Shown here piece by piece: positions 45,807-56,336 of a stretch of DNA of 64,000 bases (the first letter of the stretch is position 1; every line of letters begins with the position of its first letter). The DNA is from Sarocladium kiliense. Taxonomy: Eukaryota; Ascomycota; Sordariomycetes; Hypocreales; Sarocladiaceae. Under the pieces are notes generated by a model. The model made no database searches, was not told the origin of the DNA, and saw only the letters and a program-made list of their open reading frames with translations. A program made the translations under genes and the position numbers. The stretch is from NCBI GenBank assembly GCA_030734395.1, contig JAUZTG010000016.1, forward strand, positions 1 to 64,000. The letters are read 5' to 3'.

Positions 45807-46691
45807 ATGCTTCAGGATTCTTCACAGATTTGAGGTCGGAAAGAGGAGTTCTTGGTAACGATGAGGGATTCAACTTGGAATAATAAAAAACCTACAAGGG
45901 CAGAAAAGGAACGATAGAAATGTCAACTCAAAAATTCACGAATGCTACACATTCATCTTCAATCTGTTCAATCTGGCCAATCATAGCCTTATTCTTGAAA
46001 AGGCGTCGCAACCGCCAGATCTGTGCTGAACTCACCAAGTACATTGGTGGGTGGCGGAGAGGGGACGGCATCGGTGCTGTTGAAGATAGCGTTACCAGAC
46101 ATGTGAACAAACAGACACTCAGAAAGTTCAGAAAGAGCCACTGGGGTCCTGTCTATCCACTCGTCAGCTTCACGCTAGGGCACACGCTCAATGTGATCAA
46201 AGGGACGTGGAGTGAATGCATAGTCTTCCCTAACGCAGCACAAAGAGATCGTCGGGTCAATCTGCGAGCAACAGCACAAAGGCCCATCTATGCGATTGCC
46301 CCTCAGATAACATTCAGCCTTTCATGAGTAACGCCGAGTTCGTATCTGCAAGCAGGGTCGTCAAAGCGTGAAAGGTGGACGAGGCGTCTCTTTGCACTCT
46401 ACATAGTATATATCATCTGGAACCGCCCATGACCAGCACAGACTTAGAAGGAAAGAAGACAGTTCCATCAATTGGAAGTTTGGAGTGTTGAATCTTGAGG
46501 ATTCGACAGTGTTTGGACATTTTGGGGTCTCTGTTTCGCCTTGCTTGTCTTTGCTCCCTTCTGCTCTGCCTTGCTTGCTTGCTTTGACTACCACACTCCA
46601 AAGTTCCACAGTTCCAAATCCTTCCAACAGCTTTCATCAGAACCTCCGGATAGGTTTGAAGAAAGTCTCCACAAAACGGTAAGTTCCAATC
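45807..46691. other. intergenic
   Basis: About 880 bases. The 135-codon plus frame at 45920-46327 has no recognisable content and overlaps the presumed 3' region. A donor-like GTAAGT at 46679-46684 lies just before the next ATG, so the following gene may have an upstream non-coding exon. Confidence 0.45.
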
Positions 46692-48218
46692 ATGCCTTCC
46701 CTCAGAATCAACTTCCCACACCGGCACCTCGGCCGCGTGAACACCCACATCACCTCTCCCTCCGAAACTCTCCTTGAACATGCTCTCGGTCTTCCAGCTA
46801 TCACCGATACCCTCCTCAGGCGTCAAGAGCAAGAGTTGGCCGAGGATGTACCGCTGGTGCTGAAGCTGTCCAAGGATGAGGATGCGATGCTGGACAGGGA
46901 AGTGAGGGTGGCGGAGGAGGAGTGGCGGCAGAATGCGAGGATGAATGACTGGGAGAGAATGAATGAACGGTCCTGCGACGGGTCGTCCTCTGCCTCCTCA
47001 ATTCCGATCCTTTCGAGAGATAGTTCTCTGGCAGATTCTAAACGCCTGAGCCGTAGTGAAGGCTCCTCCGCTTTCGATGCGTGGTCAGGCGACTTCTCCG
47101 CTGACGTGGAGAGACAGTCGAATGACTACCCAGAACACAGACAATTGAGGCAGAGTATTCCCTGCTCGGCCTTCTACGCCTCGTCAAGTGGCGGATATCC
47201 CTCAGCTTGCAGGCTGTCAAGTGATAGCTCTGCCTCGTCTGAGTCGTCTGGATCGTCTGAGTATAACGGCTACGCCTCTATCGCGAAAGCAGTGTCTTTC
47301 CAGCGCACTCATACCACCCCCATTACGAGAGGGGACTCAAACGCCCCGTTCGTGACTAGCAAACAGTCCATGTCTTTCACTCCACAAGCCGTCCTCGAAC
47401 GTGCTCGTACCCTCGCGATTTTGGAAGGTGTACTCGAACCTTCCACAGTCAAACGCCACAGACCTTCGTCCCTTGCTGCAAAGAAAGTCTCTCGTGCCGC
47501 TGATACCACTCGACCCGCCAGCGTTCCAGAAGCCAAAGCCGAGCGCGCCAGGGCCCTTGCGACACTCGCTAAAGCTGCCTCACGTCGCAGTTCACAGGGG
47601 ACAGTCACTGAAGTGGAACTAGAAGCCCCTATTCCTGAGACCGAACTGGAACCATATGTTCAGTTGGAGCGTGCCAAGACGCTCGCAATCCTGACTGGCG
47701 CCTCTGTGCCTCCTCCCGATCGAGACTATGGCAATTCTCTCCACCGCGAGATCTTCGAATACTGGCACCGCCAGGAGGTCGCTGAGGCGGAAGCCATGCA
47801 AGAGCTGCGCTCTCTCCACGAACAGCACTGCTATATACCCATGGACCCCGGCTACTACAACCAGCCCCTCCAAACCAACAGACTCCGCGGTATGGCCGGC
47901 TGGATGCACACCCACCTCTGGAATTACCTCTCCCCGCAAGACCGCCCCTTCCTCATGGAATGGTATGCCACAGCCAAGGCTCTACTTCTGGAGGTGGAAG
48001 ACGCGTGTTGCGAGTGCGACACGCTGAGGGTCGCGAGAGTATTCGACCTCAGTACTTGTACGGCGGAGGAGTTCGTGGTGCTAATGAGAAAGGTTGCGAG
48101 AAGGGGGTGGAAGGACGTTATCTGGATGGTGGAGAAGGAGGATGATTTCCCGATGAGGTTGGCTCCGGCCTCGAGGGACGAGAAAAAAGCTTTTGACTTG
48201 AATTTGAGGTGGGAGTGA
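46692..48218 (+). CDS. uncharacterised protein with repeated ERA(R/K)xLAxL motif
   Basis: Intronless, 508 residues, no family recognised. The first 80 residues are helical and charged. Residues about 90-230 are rich in Ser and likely disordered (SSASSIPILSRDSS, SSDSSASSESSGSS), with many possible phosphorylation sites. Three copies of a short motif follow: LERARTLAILEG near residue 233, AERARALATLAK near 281 and LERAKTLAILTG near 323. The C-terminal 170 residues look like a folded helical domain rich in aromatics (REIFEYWHRQEVAEAEAMQE, GWMHTHLWNYLSPQDRPFLM) with a CCECDTLRVARVFDLSTC segment. No signal peptide or membrane span. Similar fungal proteins exist, I think, but none with a function that I can name. 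Confidence 0.75.
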   Translation: MPSLRINFPHRHLGRVNTHITSPSETLLEHALGLPAITDTLLRRQEQELAEDVPLVLKLSKDEDAMLDREVRVAEEEWRQNARMNDWERMNERSCDGSSSASSIPILSRDSSLADSKRLSRSEGSSAFDAWSGDFSADVERQSNDYPEHRQLRQSIPCSAFYASSSGGYPSACRLSSDSSASSESSGSSEYNGYASIAKAVSFQRTHTTPITRGDSNAPFVTSKQSMSFTPQAVLERARTLAILEGVLEPSTVKRHRPSSLAAKKVSRAADTTRPASVPEAKAERARALATLAKAASRRSSQGTVTEVELEAPIPETELEPYVQLERAKTLAILTGASVPPPDRDYGNSLHREIFEYWHRQEVAEAEAMQELRSLHEQHCYIPMDPGYYNQPLQTNRLRGMAGWMHTHLWNYLSPQDRPFLMEWYATAKALLLEVEDACCECDTLRVARVFDLSTCTAEEFVVLMRKVARRGWKDVIWMVEKEDDFPMRLAPASRDEKKAFDLNLRWE

Positions 48219-48485
48219 GGAGATGATGGGTTAAAGCCTGCTGGTTAGGCTTCCGTTGTTTCGGCTTATCGCTCTCGCCATCGATGGCGAATTGTCCCTG
48301 TTGGCATTTCTTTTGTTGAATACCAGGTAAGTCGTTCTTTTGAATAGTCTCGCTCCTTTGTATAGTCCTTGCTGAATCAAAGTCTGCTTTCTCGCATTTG
48401 CTTGTCCCGTAGACCGCTTGCTCGTGTCCGTATATTGTCGTAGTGAGAAAATCCGATTGGACAGTGCCCAAGCACAAGTCACCAC

Positions 48486-49049
48486 TCATTCAGCCAACGG
48501 ATTGGCATGAATGGTTACCTTCTCGATCCTGAAGGGCTCCTTCGGGCGCCCTTTCTTATCCACCTCTACGGCCTCCATCTTCGCCAACGTCGCCAGCCCC
48601 TCATCCCCGATAATCTTCCCGAATACGGTATTCAGCCCATCCAAATGCGGCGCCTTATCAAAGAGAATAAAGAACTGTGATCCATTTGTTCCCGGGCCCT
48701 TGTTTGCCATAGAAACGATGCCACGGGATGAGTGCTTGAGGGTAGGGCGGATCTCATCGGCAAAGGGTTCACCCCAGATGGAGCGGCCGCCTTTGGGGTT
48801 CTCTGGGGGTGAGGGGTTGGCGGGGGCACCAGTCTGGATCATAAACTTGGGGATGAGGCGGTGGAAGGGAGAGGAGTCATAGTAGCCCGACGCGCAGAGG
48901 GCGAGGAAGTTCTGGATTTAGGAGTTAGAATGGGGTGGGAAGGGATGATGTGCCGGAGTGAGAATACACACCTCTGCAGTTTTGGGGGTGCTTTCACAGA
49001 AGACTTCGATCTTTATGTCCCCAAGGGACGTGTGTAGAGTCACAGACAT
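48486..49049 (-). CDS. Ppil3-type cyclophilin (Cyp10)
   Basis: Single-domain peptidyl-prolyl isomerase of the PPIL3 class, a spliceosome-associated cyclophilin. Exons 49049-48972 and 48911-48486 around a 60-nt intron join in phase 0 to 167 residues, close to the roughly 161 of animal PPIL3. Seen: SVTLHTSLGDIKIEVFCEST at the N terminus, FHRLIPKFMIQTG with the catalytic-type Arg, SIWGEPFADEI, SRGIVSMANKGPGTNGSQFF and HLDGLNTVFGKIIG. No signal sequence or C-terminal extension. The assignment to class rests on the SIWG insertion and length; another small cyclophilin is possible but less likely. In several fungal genomes this protein is annotated Cyp10. Confidence 0.93.
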
Positions 49050-50893
49050 TGTATGGTGCTTGCTGTGATGTGGCTCGGTTGTGGATGAGTCGTTGACGGT
49101 CTGTGATGCAGTGTGGCAATCTGGTTGTTGACGATGGATCAAGACTCAAGCTCAGATGAAGCTTTTGGAAGGTGAGTGACGCTAAACTCGAAGGGGTTGC
49201 AGATGGATGAGTCAGCAGACGAGGGTGTAGGGTTGGGTTGGGGTTCTCGAATACGAGCAAGGTGACGAGCCTGTCAGCACTATCAACGGCATTATTGTGC
49301 TTGACTTAATCTACTCTGTGTGGATGGTGATCTACGGTGGCGTAGACAATGCGCTGTCTTATCGCTCCTTAGTGCGGTCAACCCAGGAGGACAAAGGCAG
49401 CCATGGTCTTGTCTTGAGAGTACACCTTGGGGAAGCACGTGTCAGACGCCTGTAGATGGTATCATCCTCTAACATCTCCATCAAACGATATCTCACGTCG
49501 CTTGAAGATGCGAGTCGCAAATGGAAATCATAGTTCTTCTGGGTCCTGCAGCTGGAGTTGAAACCCCCAACTTACCCCAGCAGTCAGTCGGAGTCAGCTT
49601 GTGTGGCTCAGCCCATCCATGCGTAGCCAGACGTTCCCATGCAGGACACCTGCATGGTCGATGGGGGTTCTAGGGGGTCTGTTAAGCGATTTTAGCTACC
49701 AACGGCAAAAAAAAAGTGCACAAGCGATGTCGCGTGCAGTTGGACTTGCCCTGTTCCTGTCACGGGTCGCTATGCTTTTGTTTCATTTTGTTTCGTTTCT
49801 TTGACGGCAGAGGTTCTTGAGGCGGGATGACGCCCTTGATTCGGGGTTTCCAGTCGATGATGAATGCGAATGTGCTCTTGGATATGCACGATGGAGAGTT
49901 AGTCTGTCAGGTAAGGCATGGTCAGGTCCAGCCTGGGCGCTTAGGGTCAGCCAAGGTGTGGAGGACGAGCATCCATCGAGGCTAAGAATAAGGCCAGGTA
50001 AGGTTGTCTTGTCTTGGATGTCTCTGCCGGCTGGCTATTCTTATTATTCCTTCTGCTCTTTAGTTCCATCTTCACTATTTTTATTGTCGTTTTTATTTTT
50101 ACTGGTTTTCCGGAAGCGCTGGCTGGACTGTACCGTTACTGTCCTGTACTAGGTGATCCCCCAAGTCAGCCTCTGTCGCTGTCACCGTCACTCGCTGTAG
50201 CCTCAGCTCAGCTGCTGCTGGCACAACCACCACCACCAATAGCAACCTCGTCTAGGCTTCACCTTCACCTCCGCCTCTTCCTCCGACTCTCGCTTGTCTC
50301 GCTTCTCTCACTTAACACCTGCAACAATCAACATATACAGACTGTGCATCCTCAACTCTCGCCCATTATCGCCACCAACATCCAGCATCACACCGCTTCT
50401 CACCAGCAATCCCAGCTGGATCTTATAGCACCACCGCTAAACAACAACGGCACCGTTGTACTATATCGAACTACGCCGTGCTCTCCCATGCCGTCGTTGC
50501 TATTGCTACCCCACCTCCGTCGTCCATCACCATCACCTCAGCGACAAGCTTCAACCTTGAATCTTCCGCGCCAAACCGGTCGTATCAACAATACCGACCT
50601 CCTTCCTCCACACAATTCATCGACTCTTTGCGATTGCGCGATACGTCTCCATTGATCGACCGACCCGGCTGAACCTCCTCCGAACACCGGTCTCACCACG
50701 TTCGTCACCACCATCATCAACCACACACTCGCGAGAACACACACGAGTCCTGCTCTGCTCGCCGCCAGAGCTCGTCTCAGCTCTATATGCCCCCCTCGCT
50801 GCCTCCTCCCGCCCTCCGCCGGCCCCGGGACTAGCTCGACTCTCTCTTACAACCTCCCTCCGCTCCCGGCCCTCCAGAGCCAGAGACAAAACC
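49050..50893. other. long intergenic region and arrestin leader
   Basis: About 1.8 kb. The portion from about 50150 is rich in C and short CAC/CTC words without long purine runs, typical of a long fungal 5' leader. A 213-codon plus frame at 50014-50655 begins with hydrophobic residues but turns into low-complexity Ser/Pro/Leu sequence, so I do not support it as a gene. Confidence 0.45.
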
Positions 50894-52161
50894 ATGGCCG
50901 CACCCGCCAGTGTTCGCGTCTCGGGGCCTCCCAACAGCAGCTTCCTCGTCGGATACCCAGGGATATCCGCTACCTTACCGCGAATCGAAGGAAAAGTCGA
51001 GATCCGACCTGGCACCGGCTACTCCATGCCGGTGCCCGTCTCCCTCGTGCGCATCTGTCTTCAGCGTCGCGAAACCATACACCCGGACGCAGACAACCTT
51101 GCCAAGCGACACCTTGGCACCCCGCGCCGGGATACCACAGACGTCGTCGGCAAGGAGGTTCTGCTCTTCCGCTGTTCAACAGGCAAAGATGCAGAGTCCG
51201 TTGTCGCAATGGACTTGCCCTTCGTCCTCTTCATCCCCTTTGGTCGAGGAGGCGAGGAGACTAACCGGCGCATTCCCCCCGCCTCACTCCAACTACCCAG
51301 CAGAACCGCAGAAACATATTACGAACTCGTCGTCACCGTGCAGCAGGGCCACAGCAACCAGTTTCGATACAGCTTCCCCATGCCTCTCCAACGATACGAT
51401 ACCCTCTCCACATTCGGCATGTACAACAAGCCAGAAACGAAGCTCGTCACCGCAGACAACGTCGTCTCACTAGGCATCAACCTCCCACGATGGAGCTACG
51501 GCCCCAACGATCCCATCACCGTGTATATCAAGCTAGCACCCAACCCTGACTGGGTCAGCAAAGCGAAGCGTGTCACAATCGACAAGATCACCCTCCAAAT
51601 AGAAGAGGAAATTACCTTTAACCCGGAAGGCGATGAGCCGACCAAGAAGATCAACAAGCTTTCCAAGCAGGTTCAGACTGTTAAGACTAAGATGCCCGAG
51701 GCTGGATATGCGACCAACATTGGACTCGTCTTCCCATCAAAAGATTTGCGCGACCCAGATGGCATTGTCAAGCGCGGCAAGCCGGCTTTCCCCCTCTACG
51801 AAGTCACCTCCTTCACCACAACCTCGACCCTTTACAAGATCGACTTCTACCTTAACATCAAGGTACTTCCCTTCGTCTGGTCATCTGTATCGTGCTTGCC
51901 ACTGACACATGCCTTCAGGTCCAACTAAGCGGCGCCCGCGACGTCAGCCTCCGTCAACCTATCGTCATCTGTCCTCTCGACCAGCAGGGCTGCAAGGAGG
52001 AAATGGATGCTATTGAACAAGCAGCCAAGGACGCTAGTCACGTCGATCCGAACAACCCGATGCTCCCAGCGCACTCCATCGTCCTCGCCAGCGATCGCGA
52101 CTCATTACGAGCGCTTGGTCTATGCATGGTGGGCGGACAGAAGAAGCCGTATATCGAGTGA
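50894..52161 (+). CDS. arrestin-fold protein
   Basis: Protein of the arrestin-like superfamily, whose fungal members often act as adaptors linking membrane cargo to ubiquitin ligases or to trafficking. Exons 50894-51862 and 51919-52161 (56-nt intron) join in phase 0 to 403 residues. The N-terminal half reads as the arrestin N domain (LPRIEGKVEIRPGTGYSMPV, VSLVRICLQRRETI, AMDLPFVLFIPFGRG, TYYELVVTVQQGH) and the second half as the C domain (SLGINLPRWSYGPNDPITVY, KAKRVTIDKITLQIEEEITF, TTTSTLYKIDFYLNIKVQLS). No clear PPxY motif for Rsp5 binding is visible, so the adaptor role is inference. The distal part has PIVICPLDQQGC and ends KPYIE. Start: the ATG after AAAACC, the first that opens the domain. 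Confidence 0.85.
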
Positions 52162-53291
52162 GGATGATCTCGAGCGTGAATGAAATTATCAGAACAGGAG
52201 GAGATCCGACGACCAGGTGGAATCAGTCTAGTGTCCTTTTGCCGCGACGATATGAGGACCTTCTACCCTGAAGAGCATCACGTACACCATCATATCTAGC
52301 ATGACGCGAGCCCATCCAATGGCCTGCGGCGGCAAGGCACCAAAGCAACGATACACCAATTTCGCCGAAGCCGACATCCATGCGTCTCGGTGTGCTTATA
52401 CCAAGCGAGAGAATGTCGATTTGGAAGGCTCAGCGAGCTCCCCAGCCTCAGCAAAGCTCTCACGCAACGCTTGTCAGCCGAGTTTATCGAGACCGGCGAC
52501 CTCGCATAGACGACTCGCAGCAGCAGCAGCAGCAGCAGCATTTGACAAACCCTACCACAAGAGCGCACATGGCCAGTCTCCACACACGCATAGCGCATGA
52601 AAGGAATGCAAATTCCCTGAAAGAGTCCAGGAGCATAAACCTGACGACTGGCACAAGGCGGGGTTTTGCTCTGGGCCAAAGAAGCAAGGGCGAGGGGGTT
52701 TGGGGGATACTGGATACAGAAGGGATTCCCCAATTGCCGGGGGATCTTACAGAAGCAAATGTTAGCGGATGGTAACGACGGAGGAGTGACCGATGCGCGG
52801 ATGGATGTATACCCTAGCCAGCAGTGTGAAACAATGACCAAAAACATGATCAAACTACCAATCACGCCATGGAAGACAGACACCGAAGAACAAGAACACA
52901 GTAATGATCACGAGACGGAACGGTACAACGTGGTAGCAATGAAGCAGCAGAGCAAAGAATGCGCTCTGACTGATAGTGAGCTTCAATTGGGGGAGAAATG
53001 AGACTTTTGCGCCAATAACACCATTCCCAGGCAGCCCTCCCTATCCTGACACGGATGTTCCCCCTTTGGTATCAATAAAAGCCATGTCAACAACGAACAA
53101 TGGCATTTCCTCCGTAGTAATTTCCCCCCTTGCTCCTCCACTGAATGAAAAAAGAAACACCATGAAACGCCAGTTTGGTCCGAGAGGACTGTCCCTGTTC
53201 GCTGTATCCTCGCGAACGGGGTTGTTTCCCTTAGAAAAGCACAAAATGAAGTAATCTCAAATGAGGGCGGAAGTGATATGCGGGTATCTCA
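52162..53291. other. convergent intergenic region
   Basis: About 1.1 kb between the stops of the arrestin gene (+) and the WD40 gene (-). Overlapping frames on both strands (up to 195 codons) have no domains. It includes a CAG microsatellite. Confidence 0.45.
52518..52540. repeat. (CAG)7 microsatellite
   Basis: Seven perfect CAG units followed by CA. It is outside any gene that I support. Likely length-polymorphic between strains. Confidence 0.85.
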
Positions 53292-56200
53292 TCATGGTGA
53301 TGAAGACCCTGAGACAGAGCATGCTTCGGGGCTCCGTGGCCTGTCCTCTTCTGGACTGCCTGCCTCCCTCTCCCTCGGCTGGTAAGTAAGCCTCAGCTTC
53401 TCGTCCAGCAATGTGACCAGTCTCTCGCTATACTGGTCTAGCAAGCCGCTCAGCACGGTCTCGTTCATGGCTTTGCTCCTGATTGCGCGGTCTCCGAGTG
53501 CCGCAGCGGTGAGCCGTAGCTCTTGGTCGAGTTCAGCGAGAACTTCTTGACTCATTGGCTCTGCCGACGAGAGCTTCTTCCGATATGCACGGAGTGTGCG
53601 GCAGGTTTGCTCCGTCGACATATTTAAAGTGCCAAATCCGCGAAGGTTCGATGACGAGGCCCGCTTCTTCGCAGTGACACCAAGCGCTGGTAAAGATGGA
53701 CGTCGTGTGATCCGCGATTTCGGGCTTGGGGGAGGACTACTCGCCCGGCTGCCCTCTGAAGGTCGTCGGGACGGTGTGTCCTCATTGATGGTGCTGTTGC
53801 CGGGACTCGCCAGCAATGGACCGGTGGGCGTCTTGAATGTATTAGCGCTGAGGTTAAGACGGGATGTGCGTCGCTGCAGCGTCCGTGGTGGTGATCGCCG
53901 GCCGGCTGAGCTCACGGCGGATGATGGCCGTTGAAACTCAGCTAGCTCAGCCTTTGACAACACCCTGCGCAGGGTTGGTCGACCTGACGTCGGCTCCTTT
54001 GCTGGCGACGGGTCCCTACTCATCGAACGCGGCGAAGGATCGTTCAGGTCCAAAATCCAGATCATGATAGTCGCGTCGGAGCCAACGCTGACAACCTTGC
54101 GACCACCATCATCTTCTTCAACCATCGCGACTCCGTTGATGGACTCAGTATGGCCCCACTCTCGGTCCAAGAATGCGCCCGAGCTGCACTCATAAAGGCG
54201 AATACTCTTGTCGGTATTTGAGTTGCCAAGCACAAAGTCCATATCTTTGGGGTACCATCGCCCAATAGATAATGAATCAAGCACGGCAGTTTCGTTGCCT
54301 CCCTCGTCGAGACACTTGGAGCAATGAATCTGCCGTCCAGTTGCCAGGTCATACTGACACAAGGATCGATCGAGACACGAAACGAAAATCATGCTTCCGT
54401 CAACTCCAGTCGCCATGGACACCGGTGATGCTTTCAGAGAGATGAACTTCAGGGGAATCGCAGCCAGTGCGTCAGCCTCGTCATCCCTCGATACTAACTC
54501 ATGAACCTGCATAGTCCTGTCCATCGAACACGTAATCACCCTGTCCGCGGATGGGATGAGTACCTGAACCACTTTGGCAGCATATTCGATGGTTTGGAAG
54601 TGCTCGATCTTCCCGGCTGACGTGCGGTGAAACAGCTGCATCGTTCGATCCCTGCCACACGATGCCATGAGAAACTTGGAGTCGTCTTCGTATATGCTTA
54701 TAGACTGGCAGTCGGAGGAGTGCGCCCTGGTATCAAGCAGCACCTCTCGACTGTAGGTGTCTGTTATCCTGAGAACACCTTGTCTGTCGGCAGTAACCAG
54801 GAGTCTGCCATATCTGGTGACCCTGGCAAAAGTGAGCTGGTTGACTGGCTCGTGTTCCGTTTCCGGCTCGACGAAATCAACCGGTACATCAACTGACAAT
54901 TTCACTTGTCCTTCAATATCCCAGAAGGAAATGTTGCCAGAGCCCGACCAGGTTGCGAAAGCGGCATCCATGCGATTTGGCCTCTCGACGGCCTGAACAC
55001 CTGCGACAGGCTCACCTTGACCGGGGATCGGAATGTGACCTAACGCTTGGGCAGTTTGGCCGGGTATGTAGTCAGCGCTCCAGATGTCGATAGAATGATT
55101 CGAATCAATAGTGACGAGCTTCTCAGTCATGAATCCGAGAGCGAGCAGGCCTGTGGTGGATCGCGTCGTTTCGATGATACTGGACTCCTCGCCATCCATA
55201 ACTCCCAGAACATCGAGCGTCGCAAATATGCCATCTTGTCCACCAGCGTAGGCAATGTTGCCCCTAATCGTAATAGTGGTAATGTGAAATCCAACGTTGA
55301 GGACTTTGACAAGTCTGAGTTGCTTATCATCGTCGTCTAGTATGCATACGTCGCCAGCTTCGGTACAGACTATTAGTTTCTTGCCGTCGACGGCCGCAGC
55401 GCTGAAGGTTGCCTCAAGCAGAGGCCCGAGAATTATGTTCCTTCCTGGCAGTGTCTTCTGTGGAGTAGACGAGGACGAGCCGGAGATGGAATCGTTGAAG
55501 CTCCGTGTCTTGGTCGGAGACGTCGGTATCGTTTCTTCGACCTTCCACATCTTGACGTGTCGAACTCCGAGAGTAATCAGGCAGTTGCCCATCCACACCA
55601 TGCCACGCACAAACGAAGTACATCGGTTCTGTTGAAACAGCTTCGCTGCGCCGGTACGAGGGTCAACTTTCCAGACGTAAAGGAAGCCGTCATTGGCTTC
55701 GCCTAGTGATGCCAAGAAACGGCCATCGGGGGACCATGCAACGGCGCGAACGCCAAAAGCATGTTCACTGATCGACACAAGTGGGGTGTTGGATGAAGCA
55801 TCTTGAAGACTGAAGATGAGAACGCGTGGAGCGTAACCCGTCTCACCGACGGCCAAATACTTTGCGTCTCGACTCAAAGCCAGGCATGTCGCAGCTTTGA
55901 TGCGCTCGCGGCTCGTCCAGGTTCTCGATCCAGGAGAGTCTCCATCTATAGGGCTATAGGGCGAATCCCTATAGCTCAGAGCCATGCGGCGAGCATCATT
56001 TGCCTTTGGGGTTCCTGTCGGCGTTGACGGGTTATGGTAACCGGTTGAAGCTGAGTATGTTGGCACAGCCGTTGGTCTGGCGCGGTAGAACCGCTGAGAG
56101 TAATGGTCACCTTCGACATCGACAACCACGACCGCAGCACCGGCGATATATGCGAAAGAAGACTTCGCAGTGTCGAAACCTGTTGGCGAGGAACAGGTTG

Positions 56201-56336
56201 TGCCAACCACTCGCTTGAGTGAAAGACGGGATTCAGGGCCTCCACGGCCGCGGAAAGGGGATCTGGATGGTCGAGAAAGGAATGGGGAGTTAGAAGGGGT
56301 CAGTTTCAGTCGGTTGTTGGAAGGCGTGGCAGCCAT
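53292..56336 (-). CDS. WD40 repeat protein of MABP1/WDR62 type
   Basis: Intronless, 1014 residues, large scaffold built of two predicted WD40 propellers. N-terminal disordered Ser/Arg/Pro region of about 45 residues, then LKRVVGTTCSSPTGFD and FAYIAGAAVVVVDV, the hallmark start of MAPK-binding-protein-1/WDR62 proteins. Typical WD blades follow: FGVRAVAWSPDGRFLASLGE, GFLYVWKVD, SFVRGMVWMGNCLITLG, RHVKMWKVEE, DCQSISIYEDDSKFLMASCG and HTESINGVAMVEEDDGGRKV ending with ATIMIWILDL. The C-terminal 250 residues are Ser/Pro/Arg-rich with a final helical segment (EQTCRTLRAYRKKLSSAEPM). Animal relatives organise JNK signalling and spindle poles; the fungal role is not established. The start was chosen as the first ATG of the frame, in good context. 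Confidence 0.9.
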   Translation of the reverse strand: MAATPSNNRLKLTPSNSPFLSRPSRSPFRGRGGPESRLSLKRVVGTTCSSPTGFDTAKSSFAYIAGAAVVVVDVEGDHYSQRFYRARPTAVPTYSASTGYHNPSTPTGTPKANDARRMALSYRDSPYSPIDGDSPGSRTWTSRERIKAATCLALSRDAKYLAVGETGYAPRVLIFSLQDASSNTPLVSISEHAFGVRAVAWSPDGRFLASLGEANDGFLYVWKVDPRTGAAKLFQQNRCTSFVRGMVWMGNCLITLGVRHVKMWKVEETIPTSPTKTRSFNDSISGSSSSTPQKTLPGRNIILGPLLEATFSAAAVDGKKLIVCTEAGDVCILDDDDKQLRLVKVLNVGFHITTITIRGNIAYAGGQDGIFATLDVLGVMDGEESSIIETTRSTTGLLALGFMTEKLVTIDSNHSIDIWSADYIPGQTAQALGHIPIPGQGEPVAGVQAVERPNRMDAAFATWSGSGNISFWDIEGQVKLSVDVPVDFVEPETEHEPVNQLTFARVTRYGRLLVTADRQGVLRITDTYSREVLLDTRAHSSDCQSISIYEDDSKFLMASCGRDRTMQLFHRTSAGKIEHFQTIEYAAKVVQVLIPSADRVITCSMDRTMQVHELVSRDDEADALAAIPLKFISLKASPVSMATGVDGSMIFVSCLDRSLCQYDLATGRQIHCSKCLDEGGNETAVLDSLSIGRWYPKDMDFVLGNSNTDKSIRLYECSSGAFLDREWGHTESINGVAMVEEDDGGRKVVSVGSDATIMIWILDLNDPSPRSMSRDPSPAKEPTSGRPTLRRVLSKAELAEFQRPSSAVSSAGRRSPPRTLQRRTSRLNLSANTFKTPTGPLLASPGNSTINEDTPSRRPSEGSRASSPPPSPKSRITRRPSLPALGVTAKKRASSSNLRGFGTLNMSTEQTCRTLRAYRKKLSSAEPMSQEVLAELDQELRLTAAALGDRAIRSKAMNETVLSGLLDQYSERLVTLLDEKLRLTYQPREREAGSPEEDRPRSPEACSVSGSSSP

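Noticed and set aside
49817..50655. Overlapping plus frames of 111 and 213 codons with hydrophobic starts
   Set aside because: Composition becomes Ser/Pro/Leu low complexity; fits a long C-rich leader of the arrestin gene better.
52296..52883. 195-codon minus frame downstream of the arrestin gene
   Set aside because: No domain, runs through a CAG microsatellite, and several competing frames overlap it.
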